Below, piece after piece: positions 1 through 7,241 of a DNA stretch of 25,865 nt. The translations under genes and the position numbers were made by a program. Under the pieces are notes generated by a model. The model worked only from the letters and a program-made list of their open reading frames with translations. It did not search any database and had not been told where the DNA came from. The DNA lies in IMG/VR virus record IMGVR_UViG_3300017989_000410, positions 1-25,865 of that record; one strand, given 5' to 3'. This DNA is from a virus. Positions within the stretch are counted from its first letter, which is position 1, and every line of letters begins with the position of its first letter.

Positions 1-5
1 ATACA

Positions 6-275
6 ATGCTCGACAAGACGACACGGTGCGCGATGAACATCGTCGATTCGATGCTGTCAGGTAAGAAGCGGATTCTTTTGGTTTCCGCAAATCAGAGCGA
101 CGCCGATGCTGTGACACGGCGAATCTCTGAACTGCTCGAACCTCTTGATTTGCCGGGTTTGGTTAAATCTGACGAACCAAACTTGGCAACAATTGGCATT
201 CATCCCGATCGATCGCTATATTCTTACGGGGGTCAGGGGGGCGGGCTACCGGCTCACCCTGACGACGACGGCTAG
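6..275 (+). CDS. Unidentified protein, probable C-terminal part, apparently frameshifted
   Basis: Not recognised. The frame is already open at the left edge, so the ATG at 6 may be internal and the gene may begin outside the window. The first 70 residues look like a real protein, with a strand-helix pattern (ILLVSANQSDADAVTRRI). The last 17 residues are Gly/Pro/Asp-rich and look out of frame. In the +1 frame an open stretch runs to a stop at 313-315 and ends in a plausible segment (GYRLTLTTTASKRDAMTLV) with the codon choice of neighbouring genes. That stop would lie only 13 bases before the next gene. The related segment at 22458-22523 lacks one base exactly where the frames would switch (between 204 and 221). 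I therefore infer a one-base insertion, a sequencing error or a +1 shift near 210-218. Function unknown. Confidence 0.4.
   Translation: MLDKTTRCAMNIVDSMLSGKKRILLVSANQSDADAVTRRISELLEPLDLPGLVKSDEPNLATIGIHPDRSLYSYGGQGGGLPAHPDDDG
159..225 (+). repeat. Repeat copy A: segment encoding K-S-D-E-P-N-L-A-T-I
   Basis: This stretch matches 22458-22523. A perfect 17-base block, GACGAACCAAACTTGGC, lies at 171-187 and 22470-22486, with further matches on both sides. In the 30-base core encoding KSDEPNLATI the four differences (TCT/TCG, GCA/GCG, ACA/ACG, ATT/ATC) are all third-position and synonymous. That argues both copies descend from translated sequence. Confidence 0.75.
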
Positions 276-328
276 CAAGCGAGACGCAATGACGTTGGTC
301 GATCGACTCGAATGAGGATTGGTTCAAG

Positions 329-736
329 ATGATCTCGGAAGCAGCGGACGAAGGGAAACTTACCCGTAGCGATCTGAAGATGATCGAGACGGCGGTTCGC
401 CGAAACTGGGAACTCCCTGACGAACTGTTCAGAAAACTTCCAGCCGAAGCGGCGAAGATGTTTCTTGACAAGGAGAAGCCGGATCGTACACGCTTAGCCG
501 CGTTGCGGGCGATCCTGACAATGAATAAACAGAACATCGGGCTCGATTCAGATCAGTCGACCGACGTCACGGTGAACGTCGACGTTCAGATCGCACAGGC
601 CAACGAAATCCGTCGCGAAATGATCCATGACCCTGAATATCTCGACTACCTCAGAACTCGCGCGCGTAACGGCGACCCCGGCGCTAATGGCAACGGGCAT
701 AAGCCGAAATCGCTGGAAGATGGGTCCGCAGCATGA
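329..736 (+). CDS. Putative terminase small subunit
   Basis: A 135-residue, mostly helical, charged protein placed directly before the large terminase. Small terminases bind the packaging initiation site on phage DNA and hand it to the ATPase/nuclease subunit. The N-terminal part (residues 13-70, with AVRRNWELPDELFRKLP and then RTRLAALRAILTMNKQNI) resembles compact helical DNA-binding small subunits. The C-terminus is a polar tail (RNGDPGANGNGHKPKS). No classical helix-turn-helix is obvious, so the call rests mainly on gene order and size. The ATG at 329 follows a weak GAGG-type ribosome site. The 3' end overlaps the start region of the large terminase, as expected for translational coupling. 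Confidence 0.6.
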   Translation: MISEAADEGKLTRSDLKMIETAVRRNWELPDELFRKLPAEAAKMFLDKEKPDRTRLAALRAILTMNKQNIGLDSDQSTDVTVNVDVQIAQANEIRREMIHDPEYLDYLRTRARNGDPGANGNGHKPKSLEDGSAA

Positions 737-2084
737 GGTTCTTGATCGCGAGCTAATGGCGATCGAGCGGGGCGAGAACGATCGCTTGATCGTCGAAATG
801 CCGCCGCGTCATGGTAAGAGCGAGCTTGTCAGCAAGTATTACCCTTCTTGGCATATGGGGCATTTGCCGCATCACGATATCATTCTTACGTCTGCGACGG
901 GCGATCTCGCGAACGGCTTCTCTGCTTCGGCTCGCGACATTCTCACCGAACACGGAAACGCTCTGTTCGGAACCACGGTCAAGAACGACAAGCGTTCCGC
1001 CGATCACTGGGGAACGACGCACGGCGGTTCGTGTCGAGCGGCGGGCGTCGGCGGTAACATCATCGGACACGGAGCCCGAATTGCGATCGTCGACGATTAC
1101 TTCAAGAACGTTCAGGAAGCGTTGTCGCCGACGATGCGTGACCACGTTCACCGCTGGTTTCATTCAACGCTCAAGTCGCGTCTCATGCGTGGTGGTGCGA
1201 TCATCATTGTTTGCACGCGATGGCATCCAAAAGACCTGACGGGCAGGCTGCTAGCCGAACAGGATTACGGCGGCGACAAGTGGCGGCGAATCACGTTGCC
1301 CGCGTTGGCTCTCGACGGCGATCCGCTGGGACGAAAGCCCGGCGAGTGTCTTTGGCCGGAATTCGAGATCGACGGCGACAAGTTTGGTTTCGGGCGTGAA
1401 TGGCTGGAACGACGACGCGAGTCTTATGCCGCTTCGGGGTATCCGTGGATGTTCGAAGCGTTGTATCAGCAGAATCCGCCCGAAGTTCTCGACGCTGAAT
1501 GGCCGAGCGAATACTTCGACGGCATTCGCTTCACGGAATGGCCGGACCCTGAAGACGTCATTATGAAGGTTACGGTTCTCGATCCGTCGTTGGGCAAGTC
1601 AGAGAAAAGCGATTACTCGGCTTTCGTGTCACTGGCGAAGCATCGCAACGGGACATACTTCGTCGACGCTGATCTCGCTCGACGACCGTCGAGCATCATG
1701 CTCGACGACGGTATGCGGATAATGGGCGACTTCGTTCCGTTCGCTTTCGGTTGCGAGACGAACGCATTTCAAGAGCTTCTCTTCGACGGCTATCGATCGC
1801 GAATGGCGGCGAGTCATTTGAACGTTCACCCCTACGGCATTCACAACAGCGTCGCCAAGATGACGCGAGTTCGAGCGCTGACGCACTTGTTCGCGGAAGG
1901 TCGGATCAGGATTAAGAAGAGTAGCGGCTCGGAGCTTCTTCTTGAGCAGCTTCGGGGATTCCCGTCGCACCAATTCGACGACGGCCCCGACGCATTGGAA
2001 ATGGCGATTCGCCTTTGTAACGAGCTTCTGACGGGCGAAGTCGAAGAAGAAGAAGACTCATACGGAGCCCCGGCGACAGCGTGA
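687..2084 (+). CDS. terL: Phage terminase large subunit (ATPase and nuclease)
   Basis: The motor that pumps DNA into the prohead and cuts it. From the ATG at 687 the product is 465 residues. The N-terminal ATPase has the adenine-side motif and Walker A in ERGENDRLIVEMPPRHGKSE (Walker A MPPRHGKS, about residues 38-45). Walker B is IAIVDDYF, and a coupling segment IIIVCTRWHPKDLTGRLL follows. The C-terminal RNase H-like nuclease shows acidic positions in VLDPSLGKSEKSDYSAF, in GCETNAFQ and in FDDGPDALEMA. This is the pattern of the TIGR01630/Terminase_6C group. The start is uncertain: the frame is open from an ATG at 627, and 687 and 720 are alternatives without a clear Shine-Dalgarno. I chose 687 because family members carry residues upstream of the P-Q-H motif. 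The gene overlaps the small subunit gene. Confidence 0.93.
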   Translation: MATGISRNRWKMGPQHEVLDRELMAIERGENDRLIVEMPPRHGKSELVSKYYPSWHMGHLPHHDIILTSATGDLANGFSASARDILTEHGNALFGTTVKNDKRSADHWGTTHGGSCRAAGVGGNIIGHGARIAIVDDYFKNVQEALSPTMRDHVHRWFHSTLKSRLMRGGAIIIVCTRWHPKDLTGRLLAEQDYGGDKWRRITLPALALDGDPLGRKPGECLWPEFEIDGDKFGFGREWLERRRESYAASGYPWMFEALYQQNPPEVLDAEWPSEYFDGIRFTEWPDPEDVIMKVTVLDPSLGKSEKSDYSAFVSLAKHRNGTYFVDADLARRPSSIMLDDGMRIMGDFVPFAFGCETNAFQELLFDGYRSRMAASHLNVHPYGIHNSVAKMTRVRALTHLFAEGRIRIKKSSGSELLLEQLRGFPSHQFDDGPDALEMAIRLCNELLTGEVEEEEDSYGAPATA

Positions 2085-2101
2085 TTATAGCTCTCGATTG
2101 C
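2074..2101. repeat. 28-base element, copy 1 (with 22251-22278)
   Basis: Bases 2074-2101 match 22251-22278 at 24 of 28 positions with no gap. The shared core is GTGATTATAG. The complement of the core contains TATAAT. This copy spans the large terminase stop codon and lies before the zinc-ribbon gene. The other lies about 40 bases upstream of the helix-turn-helix gene. It could be an operator or promoter element. Confidence 0.5.
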
Positions 2102-2127
2102 ACAGTTGCCCGCGATTGTGCTACGTT
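2098..2127 (+). promoter_or_regulatory. Weak promoter candidate before the zinc-ribbon and portal genes
   Basis: TTGCAC at 2098-2103 is followed after 18 bases by TACGTT at 2122-2127, with TG just upstream of the latter. The -10 is a poor match to consensus. Transcription would start almost at the ATG at 2135. The proposal is tentative and based on pattern alone. Confidence 0.2.
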
Positions 2128-2134
2128 CTTCGGC

Positions 2135-2455
2135 ATGTTCAAGACTAAGCACAAGCCCGCGCCGAAAGATTCCTACTGTCCAAGCTGGGATGGTTCGTGT
2201 CCGTATTGCGGTCGCTTCTTGCCTGCTGAACTCGAAGCAGCGTATCGCGATCGCTGTGACAAGTTCGGCGACCCTGTCGGCGTTCACTACGTTGAGAATA
2301 CCGCCGCGTTTCACGCTCTTTGCCCCGGCTGCGAAAACGAGATCGGCGTAGCTGTCGATGCGTCGTTGACGGAATCGCATTACATACTTTTCGGGCCGAT
2401 GCGGATTAAGGCGGATCAGCGAAAGATTCTCTCGAAAGCAAAGGTGAAGAAATGA
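2135..2455 (+). CDS. Small zinc-ribbon protein between terminase and portal
   Basis: A 106-residue protein from the ATG at 2135. A pair of cysteine knuckles, CPYC and CPGC about 40 residues apart, forms a likely zinc ribbon. Extra cysteines precede the first knuckle (SYCPSWDGSC) and lie between the two. The frame also opens at a GTG at 2081 that overlaps the terminase stop as GTGA. That start would add 18 residues, but their codons (ATA, ACA, TGT) are unlike the neighbours and the stretch contains a repeat element, so I prefer 2135. The stop overlaps the portal ATG as ATGA, so translation is probably coupled. Small proteins in this slot are sometimes head-tail joining proteins, but this one resembles a nucleic-acid-binding or structural zinc protein. 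Role unknown. Confidence 0.7.
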   Translation: MFKTKHKPAPKDSYCPSWDGSCPYCGRFLPAELEAAYRDRCDKFGDPVGVHYVENTAAFHALCPGCENEIGVAVDASLTESHYILFGPMRIKADQRKILSKAKVKK

Positions 2456-4158
2456 GTCAGAGTCAACTTGATACCGTTCTTGAGAGTCAGGCAGTCGCCG
2501 AAGCGAAGCTCGCAACGGCGATCGCCGAGAACGAGCTTCACGCCGTCAAAGGCACGATGACGCATCTTCTCGAAGACGAATGGTCGCGGTCTGCGCCTGT
2601 CCTGACGCATCAAGACAGCACGCCGAGAACGGTCTTCGCATCGGCAACGACTCGCGTCGACGACCGAATGAATGGCCGCGATCGCGTTATCTTCGAGAAC
2701 GAAGTCGACCTGAATAAGATTCGACAAGCGGTTAGGATCGTTGCGAATTCGTCGGTCAATGCGATCGGCGCTCGAATGAACCTGACAAACTACGTTATCG
2801 GTACGGGGTTCCAGTACGAAGCCGTTGCTCGCGACGGCGTTCCTGAGAACCTTCGCGAAGACGCCGAGCGGGCGGCGGGTATCTGTCAAATGGCGATCGA
2901 CGCATTCGATGAACTCAACGTCTGGCAAGGCGACCTCGAACGCGAAGTCTACGATCGCACGAAGGTCGATGGCGAGCAACTGACGACTCTGTTCCCGCAA
3001 GCTGACGGAACCGTTGTCGCACGGCAAGCCGAGCCGGAACAGCTCTGCGAGCCGCCCGCCGAAGCACAGCGACACCTAGAAGACTGGCTCGGTCGCGGCG
3101 TCGATCGAGGGGCCCCGCCTCAATCTTGGTCGTTCGGAGTTCATAAGGATACCGACGACGTTCAGACGGTACACGGATATCATCTGCTTCGCGACGCGAA
3201 CGCGGCGAATTGGGAATACTACCCGTCGTCGGTTCAGGATTTGCGAACGCCGATGCTTCATCACATCAAGCAGAACGTCAACCGAAACACGAGTCGCGGA
3301 ATCAGCGACTTCTATTCGGTCATCGACGAAATCGTTCGCACCGACAAGACGCGACGCAATATCGGCGAGTCAGCGTCGGTCGCTGCTGCGATCGCTTGGA
3401 TTGAGCAGCACGCGCAGGGACAGACGGCTTCGACTGTCTCGAAGATGACGACGGCGAACCGGACGTCGCATTACAACGAGCGAACTCAGTACGGCGATCG
3501 GCAGCGCAGCGTTCAGCAGTACAATCCGGCGACGGTTCTGCGAATGGGCGGGAAAGAGTTCAAAGATGGGCCGATGGTCAACGGAGCGAACAACTTCATT
3601 CTCGTAATGCAGGCCGCGTTGCGGATGATCGGGGCTCGCTGGAACATGCCTGAGTTTATGATTTCGGGCGATGCGTCGAACGGCAACTATGCGTCGATCA
3701 AAGAAGCCGGAACGCCGTTCGTGAAGTTCGCTCAGCAAGAGCAACAGTTCTTCGCTCGGAACTTCCGTGAAATCATGTGGTCGGTCGTTGAATACGCTCG
3801 GCTCGCTGGTTGGTTCTCAAGTGTGAGTTCCGCCGTTCCATTGCGTCGGCTCGTGACGATCAACGTCACGCCGCCCGAAGTTGAGCAACGCGATCCGTTG
3901 TCGCAAGTTCAGATCGCTCAGGCTAAGCTCGCAATGGGCTACAGTAAGCACACGGTATTCGGCGGGCTCGGCGATGACTTCGAAGCCGAGCAAGCCCTGA
4001 AGACTGACGAACCCGTTTCGATCGGCCCCGGCCAAGCTGGCTCACTGGCTGGCGCAATGGAATCCTGCGACTCGGTCGAAGAGGCGGTCGAACTGACGAA
4101 CCGTCTCTTCGGTGATTCCGTCGAAGGCATGACGCAAGGAACGCTATGGCAGCTTTGA
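2452..4158 (+). CDS. Phage portal protein (lambda gpB-like)
   Basis: A 568-residue portal, the dodecameric ring at the capsid vertex through which DNA passes and to which the tail connectors bind. Supporting features are the N-terminal arm and the region NKIRQAVRIVANSSVNAIGA, the central GTGFQYE segment, and HHIKQNVNRNTSRGISDFY, which matches the conserved core in which portals of the lambda family carry R-G-x-S/P. The wing and stem helices that follow include NGNYASIKEAGTPFVKFAQQ, equivalent to the conserved N-Y-S-S-x-R segment. The ATG at 2452 has a good ribosome site (AAGGTGAAG) and overlaps the previous stop. The 3' end overlaps the minor head gene by 13 bases. Length is normal for the family. 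Confidence 0.9.
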   Translation: MSQSQLDTVLESQAVAEAKLATAIAENELHAVKGTMTHLLEDEWSRSAPVLTHQDSTPRTVFASATTRVDDRMNGRDRVIFENEVDLNKIRQAVRIVANSSVNAIGARMNLTNYVIGTGFQYEAVARDGVPENLREDAERAAGICQMAIDAFDELNVWQGDLEREVYDRTKVDGEQLTTLFPQADGTVVARQAEPEQLCEPPAEAQRHLEDWLGRGVDRGAPPQSWSFGVHKDTDDVQTVHGYHLLRDANAANWEYYPSSVQDLRTPMLHHIKQNVNRNTSRGISDFYSVIDEIVRTDKTRRNIGESASVAAAIAWIEQHAQGQTASTVSKMTTANRTSHYNERTQYGDRQRSVQQYNPATVLRMGGKEFKDGPMVNGANNFILVMQAALRMIGARWNMPEFMISGDASNGNYASIKEAGTPFVKFAQQEQQFFARNFREIMWSVVEYARLAGWFSSVSSAVPLRRLVTINVTPPEVEQRDPLSQVQIAQAKLAMGYSKHTVFGGLGDDFEAEQALKTDEPVSIGPGQAGSLAGAMESCDSVEEAVELTNRLFGDSVEGMTQGTLWQL

Positions 4159-5126
4159 TCGACAGAGGTCGAGTCGAAGCAACGTTCGCGAACAAGCTGT
4201 CGCGTCTGAATTCGCGGCATCGCAAAGAACTCGAATCGTTGCTCGGTAATCCGCCGAATATCGACAGCGTTCCAGAAGCGTTCTGGCAACGTGTCGAAGA
4301 TGAAACGAGCGAGCTAGTCGCGTCGATGCTGATCTTGATCTTCATCGCGTCGTCGACGCAGCACGGCGGCAACGCTTCGGATTCTCAGCGACAAGCTCAG
4401 ACCTACGGGACTCAGAGAGCGGCGCAGATCGCCCGCATTCACCGCCGCGAGTCTGCTCGCAAGTTGCGGGCGTTCGCCGAACGCACTTCGAAGAAGATCG
4501 CGAACAAGCGTCGGCAGAATCAGCGTCGCGTCGAGCGGGCTCAATCTCGGATCGCTCGAACTCAGGAAAAGCTACGGGCGACGCTGGCCGATCAGAAGTC
4601 AGCCGACGACGGCGTGAAGGCGGAACGTCTTCGTCGTGAGATCAACGACGCGAAAGCGACTCTCGAAAAGGCGGCTCGTGAGAAGACGCCGAAGGTTCTG
4701 AAGAAGGAGATTCGAAGTGCGACGATCGATGCTTTCGGCCCTGATCGAGCTAATCGAGTGGCAACGACGGGAACAACGCAAGCGGCTTCAGCAGGGAGCG
4801 AGTTCGCGATTCAGCAGACCGTCGGATTCTCTGAAGCCGATATGTGGTTCACCGAAAACGACGAACGGGTTTGCCCGGTCTGCGCGCCGCTTCACGGAAC
4901 CTTTCGGCGAGTCTGGTCGCAACAGTTTCCCAACGGACCGCCAGCGCATTCGCCGGGCTCTTACCCGATCGACGCACCGTGTCGCTGCTGGATAAGCTAC
5001 GAGAATGAGAAGTTGAGTCGAGACGACAAGGTGCGATTCAAGAAGCTACTCAAGCAGGCACAGCAACGTGGCGACACGACGAAGCCGTTCCCCGCGAGGC
5101 CGGGCGATCCGGTCGGAAAACTATAA
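4146..5126 (+). CDS. Minor head / head morphogenesis protein (Mu gpF-like)
   Basis: A 326-residue protein placed right after the portal, as usual for the phage Mu gpF-like family of minor capsid proteins, which take part in prohead assembly. The diagnostic C-terminal module at about residues 230-280 reads MWFTENDERVCPVCAPLHG, then a GPPAHSPG segment and PIDAPCRCWI. The paired Cys/His residues probably bind a metal. The middle (residues 90-190) is a very basic, long coiled coil rich in Arg, Lys and Gln, unusually extended for the family, and could contact DNA or scaffold. AAGGA sits five bases before the ATG at 4146, inside the portal gene. The stop is followed by a short palindrome. Confidence 0.85.
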   Translation: MAALIDRGRVEATFANKLSRLNSRHRKELESLLGNPPNIDSVPEAFWQRVEDETSELVASMLILIFIASSTQHGGNASDSQRQAQTYGTQRAAQIARIHRRESARKLRAFAERTSKKIANKRRQNQRRVERAQSRIARTQEKLRATLADQKSADDGVKAERLRREINDAKATLEKAAREKTPKVLKKEIRSATIDAFGPDRANRVATTGTTQAASAGSEFAIQQTVGFSEADMWFTENDERVCPVCAPLHGTFRRVWSQQFPNGPPAHSPGSYPIDAPCRCWISYENEKLSRDDKVRFKKLLKQAQQRGDTTKPFPARPGDPVGKL

Positions 5127-5136
5127 CGACGTTATA
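5122..5136. promoter_or_regulatory. Perfect 15-base palindrome, TATAACG-A-CGTTATA
   Basis: Two 7-base arms flank a single central A. The palindrome overlaps the stop codon of the minor head gene and lies 42 bases before the protease-scaffold ATG. The arms are AT-rich and no T-run follows, so it is a poor terminator. An operator or protein-binding site is more likely, if it is functional at all. Confidence 0.35.
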
Positions 5137-5177
5137 AGGGTTGCAGACTTCTTGGCTTTCTGGCAAATTCCACCACC

Positions 5178-6368
5178 ATGAGTCAAACGCAAACGATCAA
5201 TCTGCTTGAACGTTCCAACGCTGTCGGCGCGACTATCGATCGCGACGCGGGCATAATTCGCCGCGTCAAGATTCTCGGCGCTGAGAGCAAGAACAATCGC
5301 ACTTATACGCAAAAGGCATTGCGTGAAGCCGCGAATCTGTACGACGGGGCGAAGGTTCGCATCAATCACCCAAGCGAACACAATCCGAACGAAGAACGAG
5401 CGGTTCAAGATACTTGGGGCGAAATCAGAAACCCCGTTCTCGAAAGCGAAGGCGTCTTCGGCGATATCCATTACGTGAAGGAGCATCGCGACACGCCGCA
5501 CCTTCTTGAACTCGCCGAACGGTTCCCGAATCAGTTCGGGCTATCTCAGAACGCCGACGGAAAAGTTCGCTACGAATCCGGTAGCGGCATCGTCGAGTCA
5601 GTCGGCATTGTTCGCGGCGTCGACGTTGTCGATAAACCAGCAACCACCGAAGGCTTATTCGAAAGCCATAACACGGAGAACGAAACGATGAAGACCACCG
5701 TTCGAGCGATCTTTGAATCTTGCTTCCCTGGCAACAAGGGGAAGAACGTCGTCGCCTTGATTGAAAGCGAAATGGGCGTCGCAGCCGCCGAAGCCCCGGT
5801 CGAGGTTCCCGAAGAATCTTCGAACGAAGACAAGGTCAAGGCAGCGTTCCGCGAAATGGTCATCGCCGCATTCGACGACGATGCTCTCGACGCGAAAGCG
5901 ACGCTCGCCAAGATCAAGGAAATTCTCAAGTCTCAAGAGAAGCTGCTCGGCAGCGGCGACGTTCCCGAAGACATCGCGGGCGGCGGTGAAGGCGGCGACG
6001 ACACGGAGCCGACGAACGTTCCTGAGTCGAATCGAACTCCGAAGAAAGACGCGAGCTTCGAAGAACTGCGAGAAGCAGTTTCGTCGATGGCCGCTCGCGA
6101 GCAGCGTCGCGATATGACCGAGCTTCTTGAGTCGGTCGGTCTCGAAGCGAATGACTTCCGTCTGAAGCATTTGTCTCGCTGCGAAAGCAACGACGAACGC
6201 AAGACCCTGATTGAATCTTGGCTCGGCGGCAGCCGGGGCAAGGGCGGGCATACTCGCGGAACCCGGCCCCTGTCGACGGGCGCGGCTCGCTTGATGGAGT
6301 CTCACGGATTTTCGAGCGAAGACGATTACGACTCGCTCTCGAAGGGCTTCTTCAAGAAAACATCGTAG
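5178..6368 (+). CDS. Prohead protease fused to scaffold domain
   Basis: A 396-residue protein combining a capsid maturation protease (about residues 1-165) and a scaffold domain (about 171-396). The protease part resembles the T4 gp21-type prohead protease in its SKNNRTYTQKALREA segment, followed by a VRINHP motif. His64 of NHP and Ser123 of FGLSQNA are the likely catalytic pair, with an Asp in VDVVDKPA as a possible third residue. The scaffold half is acidic and coiled-coil rich, with a Gly-rich linker (AGGGEGGDD) near residues 265-275. Such proteins shape the prohead, cleave themselves and leave before DNA packaging. The gene lies between the minor head and capsid genes, as expected. The ATG at 5178 lacks a strong Shine-Dalgarno. 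Confidence 0.8.
   Translation: MSQTQTINLLERSNAVGATIDRDAGIIRRVKILGAESKNNRTYTQKALREAANLYDGAKVRINHPSEHNPNEERAVQDTWGEIRNPVLESEGVFGDIHYVKEHRDTPHLLELAERFPNQFGLSQNADGKVRYESGSGIVESVGIVRGVDVVDKPATTEGLFESHNTENETMKTTVRAIFESCFPGNKGKNVVALIESEMGVAAAEAPVEVPEESSNEDKVKAAFREMVIAAFDDDALDAKATLAKIKEILKSQEKLLGSGDVPEDIAGGGEGGDDTEPTNVPESNRTPKKDASFEELREAVSSMAAREQRRDMTELLESVGLEANDFRLKHLSRCESNDERKTLIESWLGGSRGKGGHTRGTRPLSTGAARLMESHGFSSEDDYDSLSKGFFKKTS
5675..5690 (+). promoter_or_regulatory. Internal ribosome binding site for nested scaffold
   Basis: GGAG at 5675-5678 lies nine bases before an in-frame ATG at 5688. The block CGGAGAACGAAAC is identical to the ribosome site of the gene at 6438, with the same spacing. Such a match inside an open reading frame is unlikely to be an accident. 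Confidence 0.75.
5688..6368 (+). CDS. Nested scaffold protein, internal in-frame start
   Basis: A 226-residue product starting at Met171 of the protease-scaffold gene and sharing its stop. The start lies exactly at the boundary between the protease part, which ends with VDKPATTEGLFE and a polar linker, and the coiled-coil scaffold part. The strong ribosome site at 5675-5678 would give more free scaffold than protease fusion. This is the arrangement known from lambda C/Nu3, where the scaffold is made from an internal start in the protease gene. The product is acidic, with helical segments (KVKAAFREMVIAAFDDDAL, SFEELREAVSSMAAREQRR) and a basic Gly/Arg patch (GSRGKGGHTRGTRP) near the C-terminus. 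A basic C-terminal patch is typical of scaffolds that bind the capsid protein. Expression is inferred, not seen. Confidence 0.7.
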   Translation: MKTTVRAIFESCFPGNKGKNVVALIESEMGVAAAEAPVEVPEESSNEDKVKAAFREMVIAAFDDDALDAKATLAKIKEILKSQEKLLGSGDVPEDIAGGGEGGDDTEPTNVPESNRTPKKDASFEELREAVSSMAAREQRRDMTELLESVGLEANDFRLKHLSRCESNDERKTLIESWLGGSRGKGGHTRGTRPLSTGAARLMESHGFSSEDDYDSLSKGFFKKTS

Positions 6369-6437
6369 CTTAACCGCCGAACCAACGAAAGAAACGAGCA
6401 GCGAAAACGCTGACGCTCAAAAACGGAGAACGAAACC

Positions 6438-7172
6438 ATGACCGTCATTCACGAAACCGCCGATCTCGGATACGTCAGCCGAGAATTCGAAATCTTTGAC
6501 GACTTCACTTCGCAGGTCGACGCGGACCTTTGGACCGCGATTGCCGACGGAACTGGAACGGTAGCCGTCGGCAATGGCGAGAACGGTATTTTGACTTGCA
6601 CGACGCAAGCCGCCGACGATATGGCGGCGGGCATCGTAACGACTCACGAGCTGTTCAAGCTCGCGGTCAATCGCTCGATGCACGCCAAGGGGCGCATTTG
6701 CTTCGAGGAAATCGACAATCCGAACGCCGATGCGAATCTCTGGTTCGGTTGGGGCGACGCTCTCGCTTCCGACGTTCCGATCAACGACGCGAACGCTTTG
6801 GCGATCAACGCTGACGGCGTTGGTCTTTACAAGCTCGCTGGCTCGGACAAGTGGTCGCTCGTGACGCAGATCAACAGCGGAACGGCGACGACAACCGAAT
6901 CCGATCTCGAAGTCGATCTTGACGCTGCGACCTATCAAGAGGTCGAGCTGATCGTTCAGCACAAGACGAACACTTCGTCGACCGCTGGCGACCTTTCTGT
7001 GACGGCGAAAGTCGACGGCGCTCAACTTGTCGATGCCAACGGCAAGAAGATCGAACACACGATCACGATCGGCACGGCAACCGAAATGGACTTCGGGGCG
7101 CTGGTCAAGACTTCGACCGCGAACGCTGAGGTTCTCAAGATCGATTACCTGCGAGCGGGCCAGACTCGCTAA
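6438..7172 (+). CDS. Probable capsid decoration or structural protein, jelly-roll-like
   Basis: A 244-residue, beta-strand-rich acidic protein placed between scaffold and major capsid genes, where decoration proteins often lie. The opening (EIFDDFTSQVDADLWTA), a short GTGTVAVGNGENGILTCTT strand pair and the later RICFEEIDNPNADANLWFGW pattern resemble LamG/concanavalin-type beta-sandwich domains found in phage surface proteins. No catalytic motif is visible. The size is larger than lambda gpD-type decorations. The ATG at 6438 follows GGAG at nine bases, the same block used for the nested scaffold, so both proteins are probably made at high level. A role in stabilising the capsid or binding surface sugars is inference. 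Confidence 0.5.
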   Translation: MTVIHETADLGYVSREFEIFDDFTSQVDADLWTAIADGTGTVAVGNGENGILTCTTQAADDMAAGIVTTHELFKLAVNRSMHAKGRICFEEIDNPNADANLWFGWGDALASDVPINDANALAINADGVGLYKLAGSDKWSLVTQINSGTATTTESDLEVDLDAATYQEVELIVQHKTNTSSTAGDLSVTAKVDGAQLVDANGKKIEHTITIGTATEMDFGALVKTSTANAEVLKIDYLRAGQTR

Positions 7173-7241
7173 CCAGCGGACAAACTTTTACAGGACGAAC
7201 TAGCCGCCACGATTCGGCGACACTCAAAACGGAGATCAGCC

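Noticed and set aside
5655-6305. Minus-strand open frame opposite the scaffold
   Set aside because: It is a shadow of the protease-scaffold gene, with no supporting start site.
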